In this document: positions 8,511 through 17,498 of the stretch, one piece after another
Numbering within the stretch: position 1 is the first letter of the stretch
How the letters are laid out: each line of letters opens with the position of its first letter
Source of the DNA: an uncultured Streptococcus sp.
Lineage (GTDB): Bacteria > Bacillota > Bacilli > Lactobacillales > Streptococcaceae
Direction: 5' to 3'
DNA length: 64,000 nt
NCBI GenBank assembly: GCA_900755085.1
Contig: CAAEFF010000183.1
Location: 1 to 64,000 of the forward strand
Position numbers and translations under genes: made by a program
Notes under the pieces: model-generated
The model's input: only the letters and a program-made list of their open reading frames with translations
The model's database searches: none
What the model was told of the DNA's origin: nothing

Positions 8511-9965
8511 CTATTTTTTATATGTTTTTACAACTAAATCGACCCCTTCATCTGCTTTGAAGGTATAGACAGGGTTCTCAGTCGTTTCATAAAAGGTCAT
8601 TGATAGAGTTTTACCATCCACGAATACTTCAATTGAGTTGGTATCTCGAAGAATCGAGAAATGATGATCCTTTTCACCATCCAACTGAATCCATCTTGAT
8701 TGAATTTCTGGGCTTTCTTTTCCAGAAATGAGGTGTCCAAATTGGTCTCGACTCAAGCTAAAGCGTTTATTGGAGGCATCGTAAATCAATTGCAAGGCAC
8801 TATCAGCATCAGATTCATTCCCATAGCTTAGGATAAAGGAGCGATCTGATTTAGCACCTATCTCAAACAAGGTTTGTTTTCCTCTAGCTGGGATCGTGAT
8901 TTGATTGCCCTTCACAATGGTTTCTGGCGCATTCTCTACAAGGAAGTGATCTTTCACAGACTCAGGTAATTCCTGAACCAATCTTCCGTCTCTCAAACCT
9001 AATTTTCTAGGAACCGTCATGCTTCCTGCCCAACCATGACCTAAGTCATGACTAGGGATGGAACGTTGCCACATTTGCATCCAAGCAACCATGTATCGTT
9101 CGCCATTTGGTCCTTGACAAGTTTGAGGAGCATAGAAGTCCAAGCCACCATCAATTTCATCATATGAATCGACAACAAACTGACCCGTTTCCCAATTCAT
9201 GTCACCGATAAAGGCAACAGTCGAATTTAAATTCCAGTATTTTTCTTGCTGTCTTTCCATTTCAATGGGAGACATAATCAAGACCCATTTACCATCTAAG
9301 GGGAAGAAATCCGGACATTCCCACATGATACCTTGCCCTTTTTCACCTTCCAGTAAGACTGATTTAAAGCTCCAGTCCTCTAGATTACTTGACGCAAACA
9401 AGAGAATTTGCCCTCGATCATCTACTGTTTTGGAAGCAACTACAGTATAATAGCTTCCTTGGTATTCAAAGACTTTGGGATCACGAAAATCAGCAATATC
9501 TGCGATACCATCAATATGCTGCACATGAATCACTGGATTAGTTGGGATTTTTTCAAAGGTAATGCCATCCGTCGATACCGCAAGACACTGAGTTTCTTCG
9601 CGCTTTTCCTCATCGTCTACATGACCCGTATACAGTAAGTAGAGCTTGTCGTCTTTCACGATAGCACTACCCGAGAAGCAGCCATCCTTATCATAGCTTT
9701 CACTTGGCGCTAATGCTACTGGCAGTTCTTCCCAATGGAGAAGATCTTTTGATTTGGCATGCCCCCAATGCATGGGCCCCCAAACACTATCATAGGGATA
9801 GAATTGGTAAAACAAATGGTATTCTCCGCGGAAATAAACAAAGCCATTAGGATCGTTCATCCAGCCAATTGGAGGTAGTAAGTGAAAGGATCCTCTATAT
9901 TGCTGGTCAACCTTCTCCCTGTTTTCATCGATATACTGATTCGCTTTTCGAATAGTTTCCTTCAT
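8511..9965 (-). CDS. GH32 beta-fructosidase (sucrose/fructo-oligosaccharide hydrolase)
   Basis: 484-residue glycoside hydrolase family 32 enzyme. The nucleophile Asp38 is in WMNDPNG (35-41), the transition-state stabiliser is RDP (161-163) and the acid/base is Glu216 in ECPD. A beta-propeller is followed by a C-terminal beta-sandwich. There is no signal peptide or cell-wall anchor, so it works in the cytoplasm on sugar brought in by the adjacent ABC transporter, and the substrate is more likely unphosphorylated sucrose or short fructans than sucrose-6-phosphate. ATG 9965 has an AGGTGA site at good spacing; a GTG nine bases upstream is the alternative. Gene order resembles the msmR-msmE-msmF-msmG-bfrA order of lactobacilli. 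Confidence 0.88.
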   Translation of the reverse strand: MKETIRKANQYIDENREKVDQQYRGSFHLLPPIGWMNDPNGFVYFRGEYHLFYQFYPYDSVWGPMHWGHAKSKDLLHWEELPVALAPSESYDKDGCFSGSAIVKDDKLYLLYTGHVDDEEKREETQCLAVSTDGITFEKIPTNPVIHVQHIDGIADIADFRDPKVFEYQGSYYTVVASKTVDDRGQILLFASSNLEDWSFKSVLLEGEKGQGIMWECPDFFPLDGKWVLIMSPIEMERQQEKYWNLNSTVAFIGDMNWETGQFVVDSYDEIDGGLDFYAPQTCQGPNGERYMVAWMQMWQRSIPSHDLGHGWAGSMTVPRKLGLRDGRLVQELPESVKDHFLVENAPETIVKGNQITIPARGKQTLFEIGAKSDRSFILSYGNESDADSALQLIYDASNKRFSLSRDQFGHLISGKESPEIQSRWIQLDGEKDHHFSILRDTNSIEVFVDGKTLSMTFYETTENPVYTFKADEGVDLVVKTYKK

Positions 9966-9974
9966 CCTTATCAC

Positions 9975-10820
9975 CTACTTAATACCTGTTCCAGACCCAC
10001 CTAAACCTTGAATAATATATTTTTGTGCTACGATATATACTAGAATAAGTGGAATTGTAGAAATTGTCAAAACAGCCATCACTTGATTAATATAAACTGG
10101 TTGAGTTGTATTAATGGTTGTAATCGCTACCTGCATTGAAAATTTTGAAGAATCTGTTAAAACCATCAACGGCCAGATATAATCATTCCAACTAGAAATA
10201 AAGGAAAGAACACCGACTGTGGCAACTGCTGGTTTCGACATCGGCAACATAATCTTGAAAAAGATCCGCAGGATACTTGCACCATCTATTTTTGCAGATT
10301 CGATAATTTCTTCTGGAATGGCAATAAAGAAGTTTCGGAAAAGATAGATATTAAAGACACTAGCTAATCCAGGAATAATAACCGCTAAACGATTATTGAC
10401 TAAGCCAAGGGAATTAATAATTGTAAATTGAGGAATCAACACTGTTTCAATCGGAATGATTAACAATGCCAATAAAAAGCCAAATAGAATTTTTTTACCT
10501 GTAAAATTAATTTTTGCAAATGCAAATCCCGCTAAGGCATTTACTATAATAGACCCCAGTGCAAATGTTCCTGCATATAAAATACTGTTCCCTAAGTATG
10601 TTAGAATACTAAAACGTGAAAGAACTTCTTGGTAAGGTTTAAACCAATCAGCTGGATTAAAACTAGGTAAGAAAGCTTTCCAACTTGTTAAATTCTTATA
10701 CACATCTGCTTCTGGCTTCATTGCTGAAACTACCATCCAGATCATAGGAAATAGAAAGAGGCCTGCTAATAGAATTAATAAAACATATTCTAAAATAGTA
10801 GTCGGTTTTAAACGTTTCAT
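9975..10820 (-). CDS. ABC sugar transporter permease (MalG/MsmG type)
   Basis: 281-residue inner-membrane permease with about six membrane helices and the cytoplasmic EAA loop (ESAKIDGASILRIFFKIMLP, about residues 180-200) that contacts the ATPase. The start is ATG 10820, nine bases from AAGGAGG; the ATG at 10829 abuts the ribosome site. It begins one base after the preceding permease ends. It forms the transmembrane channel of a CUT1-type carbohydrate importer together with that permease. Confidence 0.9.
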   Translation of the reverse strand: MKRLKPTTILEYVLLILLAGLFLFPMIWMVVSAMKPEADVYKNLTSWKAFLPSFNPADWFKPYQEVLSRFSILTYLGNSILYAGTFALGSIIVNALAGFAFAKINFTGKKILFGFLLALLIIPIETVLIPQFTIINSLGLVNNRLAVIIPGLASVFNIYLFRNFFIAIPEEIIESAKIDGASILRIFFKIMLPMSKPAVATVGVLSFISSWNDYIWPLMVLTDSSKFSMQVAITTINTTQPVYINQVMAVLTISTIPLILVYIVAQKYIIQGLGGSGTGIK

Positions 10821-10821
10821 C

Positions 10822-11724
10822 CTAATCATCCTCCTTCAAAATTCGCCGTTGTACAAGACTAATCATACCAATCAATGTTGTAAATACTAGGGCAATTGAA
10901 CTTGAGTAGCCAACGAGACGGTCAGTGAAACCTTGTTGATAAATATAATATACCATAGTGATTGTTGAGTTCAATGGACCACCTTGAGTCATGACCATTG
11001 GTTGTACAATCAATTTAAATGCTGAAATCAATGTCGTCAAGAGTACAAATAAGGCAGTTGGTTTCAATAAAGGCATTGTGATGTATCTGAATTGAGCCCA
11101 TTTTGAAAATCCATCCAACTCTGCTGCCTCATAAATATCTTGTGGAATATTTTGCATTCCTCCAAGGAATAACAACATTTGATAGCCTGCACCTTGCCAT
11201 GCAGAAACAAATACAATTGCATACATGGCCTGTTTTGGACTTGTCAAGAATGGTTGTGAAGAAATACCAATTTTATTCAGTAGGGCATTGAGCAAACCAT
11301 TATTTGGATTTAACAAGTATAGCCAAAGGATTGAGATAACCACGAGAGACATCACAACAGGAGCAAAGAATGCTACCTTAAAGAACATGTTTCCTTTACG
11401 TTTCTTATTTACGATTAAAGCCATACCAAGGGCTGCCCCAAGTTGTACTGGAATAATCCAAACAACAAATTTCAAGGTATTCAAGAAGCTTTTTATAAAG
11501 ATCGGATCTTGTGCTAAGCGCATGAAATTTTGTAGCCCTACAAATTTTCTGTCCTCTGGGGTCAATAGGTAATAATCTGTAAAGGCATAATAAATAACCA
11601 TACCAACAGGTATCACCAAAAAGATAAAAAGTAATACTAAGGCTGGAGCTAAAAAGCTATAGCCCATAATATTTTCTTTAAGACGTTCTTTCTTTTTTGT
11701 TTCGACTTTCTTTGTTTCGCTCAT
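10822..11724 (-). CDS. ABC sugar transporter permease (MalF/MsmF type)
   Basis: 300-residue permease with a lysine-rich cytoplasmic N-terminus, six predicted membrane helices and an EAA loop (EAAELDGFSKWAQFRYITMP near residue 200). It is the partner of the downstream permease. An AGGAG ribosome site precedes the ATG. It is separated from the binding-protein gene by an 84-base spacer with a strong stem-loop. Confidence 0.9.
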   Translation of the reverse strand: MSETKKVETKKKERLKENIMGYSFLAPALVLLFIFLVIPVGMVIYYAFTDYYLLTPEDRKFVGLQNFMRLAQDPIFIKSFLNTLKFVVWIIPVQLGAALGMALIVNKKRKGNMFFKVAFFAPVVMSLVVISILWLYLLNPNNGLLNALLNKIGISSQPFLTSPKQAMYAIVFVSAWQGAGYQMLLFLGGMQNIPQDIYEAAELDGFSKWAQFRYITMPLLKPTALFVLLTTLISAFKLIVQPMVMTQGGPLNSTITMVYYIYQQGFTDRLVGYSSSIALVFTTLIGMISLVQRRILKEDD

Positions 11725-11759
11725 TGTTCGTCTCCTAAGATGAAATCATTAAATAAAAT

Positions 11760-11797
11760 AAGGTGGAAGGTACATTTCATAACTTTCCTTCCACCTT
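11760..11797 (-). other. Intercistronic stem-loop between binding protein and permeases
   Basis: Perfect 11-base-pair stem AAGGTGGAAGG/CCTTCCACCTT with a 16-base loop. The following minus-strand bases (ATTTTATTT) are only moderately U-rich. This is probably a partial terminator or a 3'-end stabiliser that keeps the lipoprotein message more abundant than the permease message, a common arrangement in ABC importers. Confidence 0.7.
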
Positions 11798-11808
11798 TTG
11801 AATATCAA

Positions 11809-13122
11809 CTATTTATTTAAAGATTGGTCGATTGCTGTTTGCATTTCTTTCGTACGAGCATCTAATACTTTTTGTACATCTGGATTATCTTTATAATAGC
11901 TGATATCTTGCATCGCTTGTTGGAAAGCGCGTGAAACTTGTGGATAAGCTACTACAACAGGACGAGGACGGGCTGATACAGCATTTTGTTCCATCAAGAA
12001 GCGCAATGGTTCAGATACTTTATCCTTAATATTTTTAATTGTTGATTTTCTGATTGGAAGAACACTGTTCCCCAAGCTTATAATTTCACTAGATTCTGTA
12101 TTTGTTGCAAACTTAACAAATTCAGCAGCAGCTTCTTTTTTATCAGATTTTGTTGTAACAGCTAATTGCCAACTACCTGAAGGTGAGACCAATTTCTTCG
12201 TTTTATCTGAAACTGGATAAGGAAGAATACCAAAATCAATATCTTTGTAATTTGTTTGTAGATCCCCAATCGTCCAAGACCCGCTTAGAACCATCGGATA
12301 CTCACCTGTTTCAAATCCTTTTTCAACAGGACTAACTGTAGTGTAATCCTCTTTTACTAGATTTTGAATAAATTGAACAGCTTCAACACTTTCCTTACTA
12401 TTGAAGTAACCTTCAGCTTTTGTTCCTTTAGAATTTACAACAGAACCACCATTTGACCAAATAAGAGGCATATAAGCATATGGTAACATCTCATCATTTG
12501 AATTCAAACGGAAATCTATTGCTGGTTTATTAAAATGATCTTTTAATTTCTTAGCAATAGCATTAAACTCAGACCATGTCCATGGTTTTTCAAGGGTTGG
12601 CAAACTCGCTTCATCAATCCCAGCTTCCTTAAACATCTTCTTGTTATAGTATACACCTACATTTGATTCAGAAAAACCAAACGCATAGAATTTACCATCA
12701 TAAGTTCCCTGTTGTTTAATACTGTCCAGTACATCATCCATGTCATTGTCCTTTAGATAATCATCCAAGGGAGCAATCACTTTTGATTTTGCATAGGCAG
12801 CAGTATTTGGTCCATCTAGCGTAATAACATCTGGTAAACTATTTGTCGTAACAGCAGCGTTGACCTTATCTTCATATCCTCCACCGCTACCACTACGTGG
12901 AATATATTCTGTCACAACCTTGTATTTGGTTTTCTTTGACTTGTTGAAATTATCAACAACTTGTTGCCAAGCTTTTCCCTCAGCTGTTTCATCTGAGAAT
13001 TGAACCCAGACTTTTATTTCATCCGAAGAACTTGCAGTTTTGGATTTTGATCCCCCACCACATCCTGCAAGCAATCCTAATGATAGTGCTGCAACTACAG
13101 ATAACTTAATACCTTTACGCAT
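11809..13122 (-). CDS. Sugar-binding lipoprotein of an ABC importer (MsmE/SusX type)
   Basis: 437-residue family-1 extracellular solute-binding protein. A signal peptide ends in the lipobox LLAGC (Cys21), so the mature protein is lipid-anchored outside the cell. ATG 13122 is chosen because AAAGGAGGA lies directly upstream; a longer frame from 13149 would begin inside the operator. It would capture fructo-oligosaccharides, sucrose or a related glycan for the two permeases. No ATPase gene lies in the operon, so a shared MsmK-like ATPase encoded elsewhere is inferred. Confidence 0.9.
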   Translation of the reverse strand: MRKGIKLSVVAALSLGLLAGCGGGSKSKTASSSDEIKVWVQFSDETAEGKAWQQVVDNFNKSKKTKYKVVTEYIPRSGSGGGYEDKVNAAVTTNSLPDVITLDGPNTAAYAKSKVIAPLDDYLKDNDMDDVLDSIKQQGTYDGKFYAFGFSESNVGVYYNKKMFKEAGIDEASLPTLEKPWTWSEFNAIAKKLKDHFNKPAIDFRLNSNDEMLPYAYMPLIWSNGGSVVNSKGTKAEGYFNSKESVEAVQFIQNLVKEDYTTVSPVEKGFETGEYPMVLSGSWTIGDLQTNYKDIDFGILPYPVSDKTKKLVSPSGSWQLAVTTKSDKKEAAAEFVKFATNTESSEIISLGNSVLPIRKSTIKNIKDKVSEPLRFLMEQNAVSARPRPVVVAYPQVSRAFQQAMQDISYYKDNPDVQKVLDARTKEMQTAIDQSLNK

Positions 13123-13136
13123 AGCGTCCTCCTTTT

Positions 13137-13148
13137 TGAAACGTTTCA
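13137..13148. promoter_or_regulatory. LacI-family operator (proximal)
   Basis: Perfect palindrome TGAAACGTTTCA just upstream of the binding-protein ribosome site. Confidence 0.75.
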
Positions 13149-13193
13149 TTTTTTATTGATTTTTTAACTCAAACTAAAATAGTTGAGTTTTTT

Positions 13194-13205
13194 TGAAACG
13201 TTTCA
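13194..13205. promoter_or_regulatory. LacI-family operator (promoter-proximal)
   Basis: Second identical TGAAACGTTTCA palindrome, centred 57 bases from the first and immediately downstream of the predicted transcription start. Confidence 0.75.
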
Positions 13206-13217
13206 TTTTATGACTAA

Positions 13218-13246
13218 ATTATAACAGCGCTTTCATAATTTGTCAA
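13218..13246 (-). promoter_or_regulatory. Consensus promoter of the fructan operon with overlapping cre site
   Basis: TTGACA (13241-13246), 17-base spacer, TATAAT (13218-13223) on the minus strand: a perfect consensus promoter. ATGAAAGCGCTGTTA (13222-13236) lies across the spacer and -10 and matches the CcpA consensus WTGNAANCGNWNNCW at all but one position. The architecture predicts strong expression, held down by CcpA on glucose and by the LacI protein without inducer. Confidence 0.85.
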
Positions 13247-13253
13247 GCACTTT

Positions 13254-14249
13254 TTATAATTTTTTTGTTGTGTTTCCTTCAAAAAAATGTACCGGTAAAC
13301 TAATGACATTCTGGTCTATTTTTTCTTCACGAATCAATTTAAGCAATAGTTCAACTGCTGCTTGAGCCATCTGAGCTATTTGTTGAACAATTGTAGAAAG
13401 TAAGTAAGGTTGATCAAAAGCTGGTCTTAATCCATCAAAACCAATAATCTGATAATCTTCTATAGGAATTTTTCCGATCTCCCCTAAAACTTTTATCACA
13501 CGAAGGGCCATAAAATCATTTACTGTGAAAATCCCATCAATCTGAGGATGCTTTTCAAAAAAGGTTCTTATTTGCTCTTCTACTTGATTCAGTGGTTCCG
13601 GCATTTCAAGACAATAAAGGTTCGTATTTTTCTGTTTAGCCTCCGCTTTGAAACCTCTCCCCCGTTCCGTCGTTTCATTCAAATGTTTGTTCACACCACT
13701 AATGTAAGCTAGATTTTGACAATCGCGTTTGACTAATTCGCGACAAGCTAGTTGACCACCATGAAAATTTTCAGAAGTTACGTAATAGACATTTTCAGAA
13801 AAATGACGGTCAATACTGACAAAAGGTAAATTTGATGAGACATACTTATCAATATCTGAATAGGTGATCCCTATAATCCCATCTACTTTATTTTTCTCAA
13901 GTAATTTTATGTATTCTATCTCATTATTAGAATCTTTATCCGCATTACAAATTAATAATTTATATTGATTTTTTAATAGTTCTTTTTCAACATGATAAGC
14001 AAATTCAGAAAAGAAAGGATGCCATATAGTTGGAATGAGTAAAGCAATAATATTACTACGATTCGTTTTTAATCCTCTCGCATATTCATCTGGGACATAA
14101 GAAAGTTTTTCAATTGCTTGTTGAACTTTTTTTAAGGTCACCTCTTTAATGCCTTTTTCATTATTGATGACACGAGAGACTGTCCCAACACTAACTCCAG
14201 CTTCTGCTGCAACATCTTTCATGGTAATCGATTTTTTTTGCTCATTCAT
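13254..14249 (-). CDS. LacI-family repressor of the fructan operon
   Basis: 331-residue LacI/GalR regulator. The N-terminal helix-turn-helix (about residues 10-30, KDVAAEAGVSVGTVSRVIN) and hinge are followed by a periplasmic-binding-protein-like sensor domain. ATG 14249 has an ideal AAAGGAGGTGA site; an ATG 18 bases upstream lacks one. It ends 8 bases before the operon's -35 box with no terminator between, so its own transcript can read into the operon. TGAAACGTTTCA-type palindromes lie before both this gene and the binding-protein gene, implying autoregulation. Confidence 0.9.
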   Translation of the reverse strand: MNEQKKSITMKDVAAEAGVSVGTVSRVINNEKGIKEVTLKKVQQAIEKLSYVPDEYARGLKTNRSNIIALLIPTIWHPFFSEFAYHVEKELLKNQYKLLICNADKDSNNEIEYIKLLEKNKVDGIIGITYSDIDKYVSSNLPFVSIDRHFSENVYYVTSENFHGGQLACRELVKRDCQNLAYISGVNKHLNETTERGRGFKAEAKQKNTNLYCLEMPEPLNQVEEQIRTFFEKHPQIDGIFTVNDFMALRVIKVLGEIGKIPIEDYQIIGFDGLRPAFDQPYLLSTIVQQIAQMAQAAVELLLKLIREEKIDQNVISLPVHFFEGNTTKKL

Positions 14250-14278
14250 TTTTTCACCTCCTTTCATCTATACTATCA

Positions 14279-14291
14279 TGAAAACGTTTCA
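14279..14291. promoter_or_regulatory. LacI-family operator upstream of the regulator gene
   Basis: TGAAAACGTTTCA, a one-base-longer variant of the two operon operators, 30 bases before the regulator start. Confidence 0.6.
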
Positions 14292-14294
14292 TTT

Positions 14295-15155
14295 TCAAAC
14301 ATTTTCGTTTAAATTGTCACTCCACTTCTTCATCCATTTGGGAATTTCTTTGCTAATGCTTGTAGGTAAAACTACATAAGCCTCCTTGCTCAAGTCTTCA
14401 GCAATGGCTGAATGAAGGTAGGTCGCGACCACCACGCGCTCATAGAGACTGACCTGTGGAAATTGACCTGCAAAGCCCGCAATCATGCCTGCCAAGGTAT
14501 CGCCCATGCCACCTGTTGCTTGATAGGGACCACCAACATCCAGCTGATATCCTTCTTCTGTCCCACTTATCCAAATGCGTGTGTGGGGCCCTTTTTCTAC
14601 AACGACTGTTCCTTTAGGAAAGTGCTGTACTGCTCTTTGGCTTCTCTCTTCCGTCTGACTTGTGAGATCAAGCCCTGACAGTTTTTCCCATTCTTTTTGA
14701 TGAGGGGTAAAGACCAACTGAGCTTCTGGCAAGTCAAATTGAGAGGTTGCAAAAAGACTAATAGCACCTCCATCTAAAATCAGAACCTGATGCCTAGTGG
14801 CCTGCTCAAAAATCATTTGTAAGACTGCTAGGTTTTCATTCGATTCCTTTAAGCCCGGACCGACAAGAATGACACTGGCTTTTTGAATCTGCTCTCGAAG
14901 AAGATCCCGATCTGTCAAATCAAAGCCCATAGCTTCAGGAAGATGGCTATGAAGGGCCGTCAGATTGTCAGGATCTGTTGCAACAGTAACCAGCCCCGCC
15001 CCACTATGAACCGCAGCGAGTGCCGCCATAATGATGGCTCCCCCATAGGGATAGGTTCCTCCGATCAGGAGCAGGCGACCAAAATCTCCCTTATAAGAAT
15101 TCGCCTCTCGCTTGACAATAACCCGCTGGATCTCGTCTTTCTGAACTGTTCTCAT
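14295..15155 (-). CDS. nnrD: ADP-dependent NAD(P)H-hydrate dehydratase
   Basis: 286-residue ribokinase-like protein of the YjeF C-terminal family. It has the GTYPYGGAI N-terminal loop, a LDGGAISL segment and the catalytic/nucleotide loop GGMGDTLAGMIAGF (about residues 220-233). It repairs damaged hydrated NADH/NADPH using ADP or ATP. The epimerase partner domain is absent, so NnrE would be encoded elsewhere. The C-terminus ends 4 bases from the LacI operator, and no terminator separates it from that regulator. Confidence 0.9.
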   Translation of the reverse strand: MRTVQKDEIQRVIVKREANSYKGDFGRLLLIGGTYPYGGAIIMAALAAVHSGAGLVTVATDPDNLTALHSHLPEAMGFDLTDRDLLREQIQKASVILVGPGLKESNENLAVLQMIFEQATRHQVLILDGGAISLFATSQFDLPEAQLVFTPHQKEWEKLSGLDLTSQTEERSQRAVQHFPKGTVVVEKGPHTRIWISGTEEGYQLDVGGPYQATGGMGDTLAGMIAGFAGQFPQVSLYERVVVATYLHSAIAEDLSKEAYVVLPTSISKEIPKWMKKWSDNLNENV

Positions 15156-15172
15156 ACCTTCCTCATTTCTAG

Positions 15173-15200
15173 CAAAAAAGGAGAAGCCACGACTCTCCCT
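15173..15200 (-). terminator. Probable terminator after the HAD gene
   Basis: GGAGA/TCTCC stem with a nine-base loop and a run of six U on the minus strand. The stem is short, so confidence is moderate. Confidence 0.5.
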
Positions 15201-15207
15201 CCTTCTT

Positions 15208-15981
15208 TTATTTTCCTCTGAATTCTGCGAAGACTTGCAAGATCTTAGCAGCCACAGCTTGTGGTTGATTTTGTTTGGCTATTAATTGATCATCTGCATA
15301 GGGAGAAAGAGCCGGAAAATCACCAATTTGAACCGCATAAAGAGCTTTTTCAAAGAATTCAATATCGTTTTGATCATTGCCAAAAGCTACAAAGTTCTCA
15401 CCGCATAACTCTTCTACCGTTGAAGCTTTATGGGTATCTGCCGGATTGAGGTAGATGCATTTTTCATGCGCGTGATAGCGAATGTAGGCCTTATCTGTCT
15501 TTTCAATTCGTTCAATGATCTCATCCACGATTTCTTCATGACCACCCATATAGATCACAACCTTAATCGGATCACTCAACTCCTCTAAAGACCGATACTG
15601 GGCTTTCTTGAGGGGATCCACATTCGCAATAAAAGGAATCTTTTCTAAAATCTGCCCACTATAATCAAAGGTATCATCCACAAAAAAAGGCAAATTGTAA
15701 TGGCGACAAAAACCAAGGACTTGCCGGTACACATCCGGGTCCAAGTAGTCCGCATGAACCAATTGACCTTGATGATAGGCCACACCGCCATTTAAGCCAA
15801 TCACGAGCTTTTGGCGCAACTCATCACCTAAAAGCCCCAAACAATCCCGATAGGAACGGGCAGAAGCAAAGGCAACTTCATGGCCAAATTCTTCTGCTCT
15901 TACTAAGACCTGTTTGATTTCATCATCGATTGTGACACCATCGAATGACAGGGTTCCATCTAAATCAAAAACAAACTTCAT
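15208..15981 (-). CDS. Cof-type HAD-superfamily phosphatase
   Basis: 257-residue HAD hydrolase of subfamily IIB. Motif I DLDGT is at residues 6-10 from ATG 15981, a NGGV motif follows near residue 78, and motif IV is GNDQND. Cof-type enzymes dephosphorylate sugar phosphates, flavin mononucleotide or similar; the substrate cannot be assigned. A GTG nine bases upstream (15990) is an alternative start. It lies 16 bases after folD on the same strand and is probably co-transcribed with it. Confidence 0.85.
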   Translation of the reverse strand: MKFVFDLDGTLSFDGVTIDDEIKQVLVRAEEFGHEVAFASARSYRDCLGLLGDELRQKLVIGLNGGVAYHQGQLVHADYLDPDVYRQVLGFCRHYNLPFFVDDTFDYSGQILEKIPFIANVDPLKKAQYRSLEELSDPIKVVIYMGGHEEIVDEIIERIEKTDKAYIRYHAHEKCIYLNPADTHKASTVEELCGENFVAFGNDQNDIEFFEKALYAVQIGDFPALSPYADDQLIAKQNQPQAVAAKILQVFAEFRGK

Positions 15982-15997
15982 CTTGCTCACACTTTCA

Positions 15998-16849
15998 TTA
16001 TTTTACGCTACGAACAGCTGCTTCGTAGGTCTGCTCCATCAGCATGGTAACGGTCATAGGACCAACCCCTCCTGGTACCGGAGTAATATGACTGGCCAAA
16101 GGGGCAACGGAGTCAAAATCGACATCCCCACACAATTTGCCATTCTCATCGCGATTCATCCCGACGTCAATGACGACGGCGCCTTCTTTCACGAAGTCTG
16201 CTGTTACAAATTTTGCACGACCGATCGCCACAACCAGGATATCCGCTCTTTTAGCGATTTTAGGCAGATGATGGGTCCGGGAATGGGTCAAGGTTACCGT
16301 GGCATTTTTGGCGAGGAGCAACTGCGCCATAGGTTTTCCTACGATATTGGAACGACCAATCACGACTGCACGCTTCCCTTCTATATCAATCCTATACTCT
16401 TTGAACATCTCCATGATCCCAGCCGGAGTCGAAGGGACCATGATGGGATTTCCAGCCCATAAACGTCCCATATTTAAGGGATGAAAGCCATCCACGTCTT
16501 TAGCAGGATCAATCGCTAATAGGACTGCCTCATCATCTATATGCTTAGGCAGTGGCAACTGCACTAAGATTCCATGCCAAAGAGGATCTTGATTGTAGTG
16601 TTCGATCACTTCTAATAATTCATCTTGGCTGATACATTCAGGAAGTCGTCTCACTTCACTGCGAAATCCTGCTGCAATAGCAGAACGCTCTTTATTTCTC
16701 ACATAGATCTTACTAGCTGGATTGTCTCCCACCACGATCACAACGAGTCCCGGAACAACTCCGGTCTCTTCTTTTAGTCGTGCTGTTTTTTCAGCCAATT
16801 CTCCCTGTAATTTTGCAGCCAATGCCTTTCCATCAATCAGTATCGCCAT
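15998..16849 (-). CDS. folD: Methylenetetrahydrofolate dehydrogenase/cyclohydrolase
   Basis: 283-residue bifunctional FolD. The catalytic Tyr/Lys are in YVRNKERS (about 48-56), QLPLPKH and DVDGFHP follow, then the NADP-binding [14 protein letters not shown] and [10 protein letters not shown]. It interconverts methylene-, methenyl- and formyl-tetrahydrofolate for purine and thymidylate synthesis. ATG 16849 has AGGAAG at 9 bases; ATG 16855 is only 3 bases from that site and is less likely. Confidence 0.95.
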   Translation of the reverse strand: MAILIDGKALAAKLQGELAEKTARLKEETGVVPGLVVIVVGDNPASKIYVRNKERSAIAAGFRSEVRRLPECISQDELLEVIEHYNQDPLWHGILVQLPLPKHIDDEAVLLAIDPAKDVDGFHPLNMGRLWAGNPIMVPSTPAGIMEMFKEYRIDIEGKRAVVIGRSNIVGKPMAQLLLAKNATVTLTHSRTHHLPKIAKRADILVVAIGRAKFVTADFVKEGAVVIDVGMNRDENGKLCGDVDFDSVAPLASHITPVPGGVGPMTVTMLMEQTYEAAVRSVK

Positions 16850-16972
16850 ATCCATTCTCTTCCTAGTTATTTAATGAAAATAATTCTTTCCCATTATAGC
16901 AGATTTCTGCTCTCAAACCTAACTGTTCCTTCTTAGAATTTCCTATAGACGAAAACTATAGCTAGATGGACA

Positions 16973-17001
16973 AAAAACGAGCTTGAGACCACCCCAAACT
17001 C
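16973..17001 (-). terminator. Terminator of the DUF1797 gene
   Basis: GAGTTTG/CAAGCTC stem (one G-U) with a nine-base loop, followed by a U6 run on the minus strand. Confidence 0.65.
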
Positions 17002-17016
17002 ATCCACTGTGCTGTA

Positions 17017-17247
17017 TTAATAAAGCAATTCGTAAATTTCGATTGCAATCAAATCAATGCTATCAAATGTATAGGTTTCACGTGCTTCTACATCGCGAAG
17101 AGTAAAGGTTGAACCTTCTTCCTCGTTGTGGTTGTAGGCTACTTCAGCAACAACAACACCATCACGTTCAAAATTACGTTTTAAGTTTCCACCATCTTTG
17201 GTCATTGTTTCCAAACGGTTGATAATCCGTACTAAATGTGATTCCAT
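17017..17247 (-). CDS. DUF1797 (YkuJ-like) protein
   Basis: 76-residue small acidic protein of the YkuJ/DUF1797 family, the expected length, with the GSTFTLRD and ETYTFDSIDLIAIEIYELL features of the alpha-beta fold. A GAGGAG ribosome site precedes the ATG. It is monocistronic and divergent from clpE. Its function is unknown. Confidence 0.85.
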   Translation of the reverse strand: MESHLVRIINRLETMTKDGGNLKRNFERDGVVVAEVAYNHNEEEGSTFTLRDVEARETYTFDSIDLIAIEIYELLY

Positions 17248-17376
17248 TTTATTTCTCCTCTTTACTTTCTACTCTCCTATTTTATCATAAAAGAGAAAGC
17301 TCTTCCAATAAAAATTCACATTTTTCCCTTGATTTACGGTCTCCACTCCTAATCCTTGACATTCCGTAGCAAATTC

Positions 17377-17404
17377 TTGCAAACTTTTAGAATACTGATA
17401 TAAT
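17377..17404 (+). promoter_or_regulatory. sigma-A promoter of clpE
   Basis: TTGCAA (17377-17382), 16-base spacer, TATAAT (17399-17404). Confidence 0.75.
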
Positions 17405-17418
17405 AAAACTAGAAAAAC

Positions 17419-17435
17419 TTTGACTATTTTTGACC
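17419..17435 (+). promoter_or_regulatory. CtsR operator of clpE
   Basis: TTTGACT-ATT-TTTGACC: read on the minus strand this is GGTCAAA-n3-AGTCAAA, the tandem-heptad CtsR box. It covers about +8 to +24 of the predicted transcript, so CtsR would block clpE until heat or protein-damage stress. Confidence 0.85.
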
Positions 17436-17498
17436 ATTATCAAAATAGTGCGATTATCTTGGCTCAAAGCCATCGAAAACCTATTGTGAGGTATGTTT

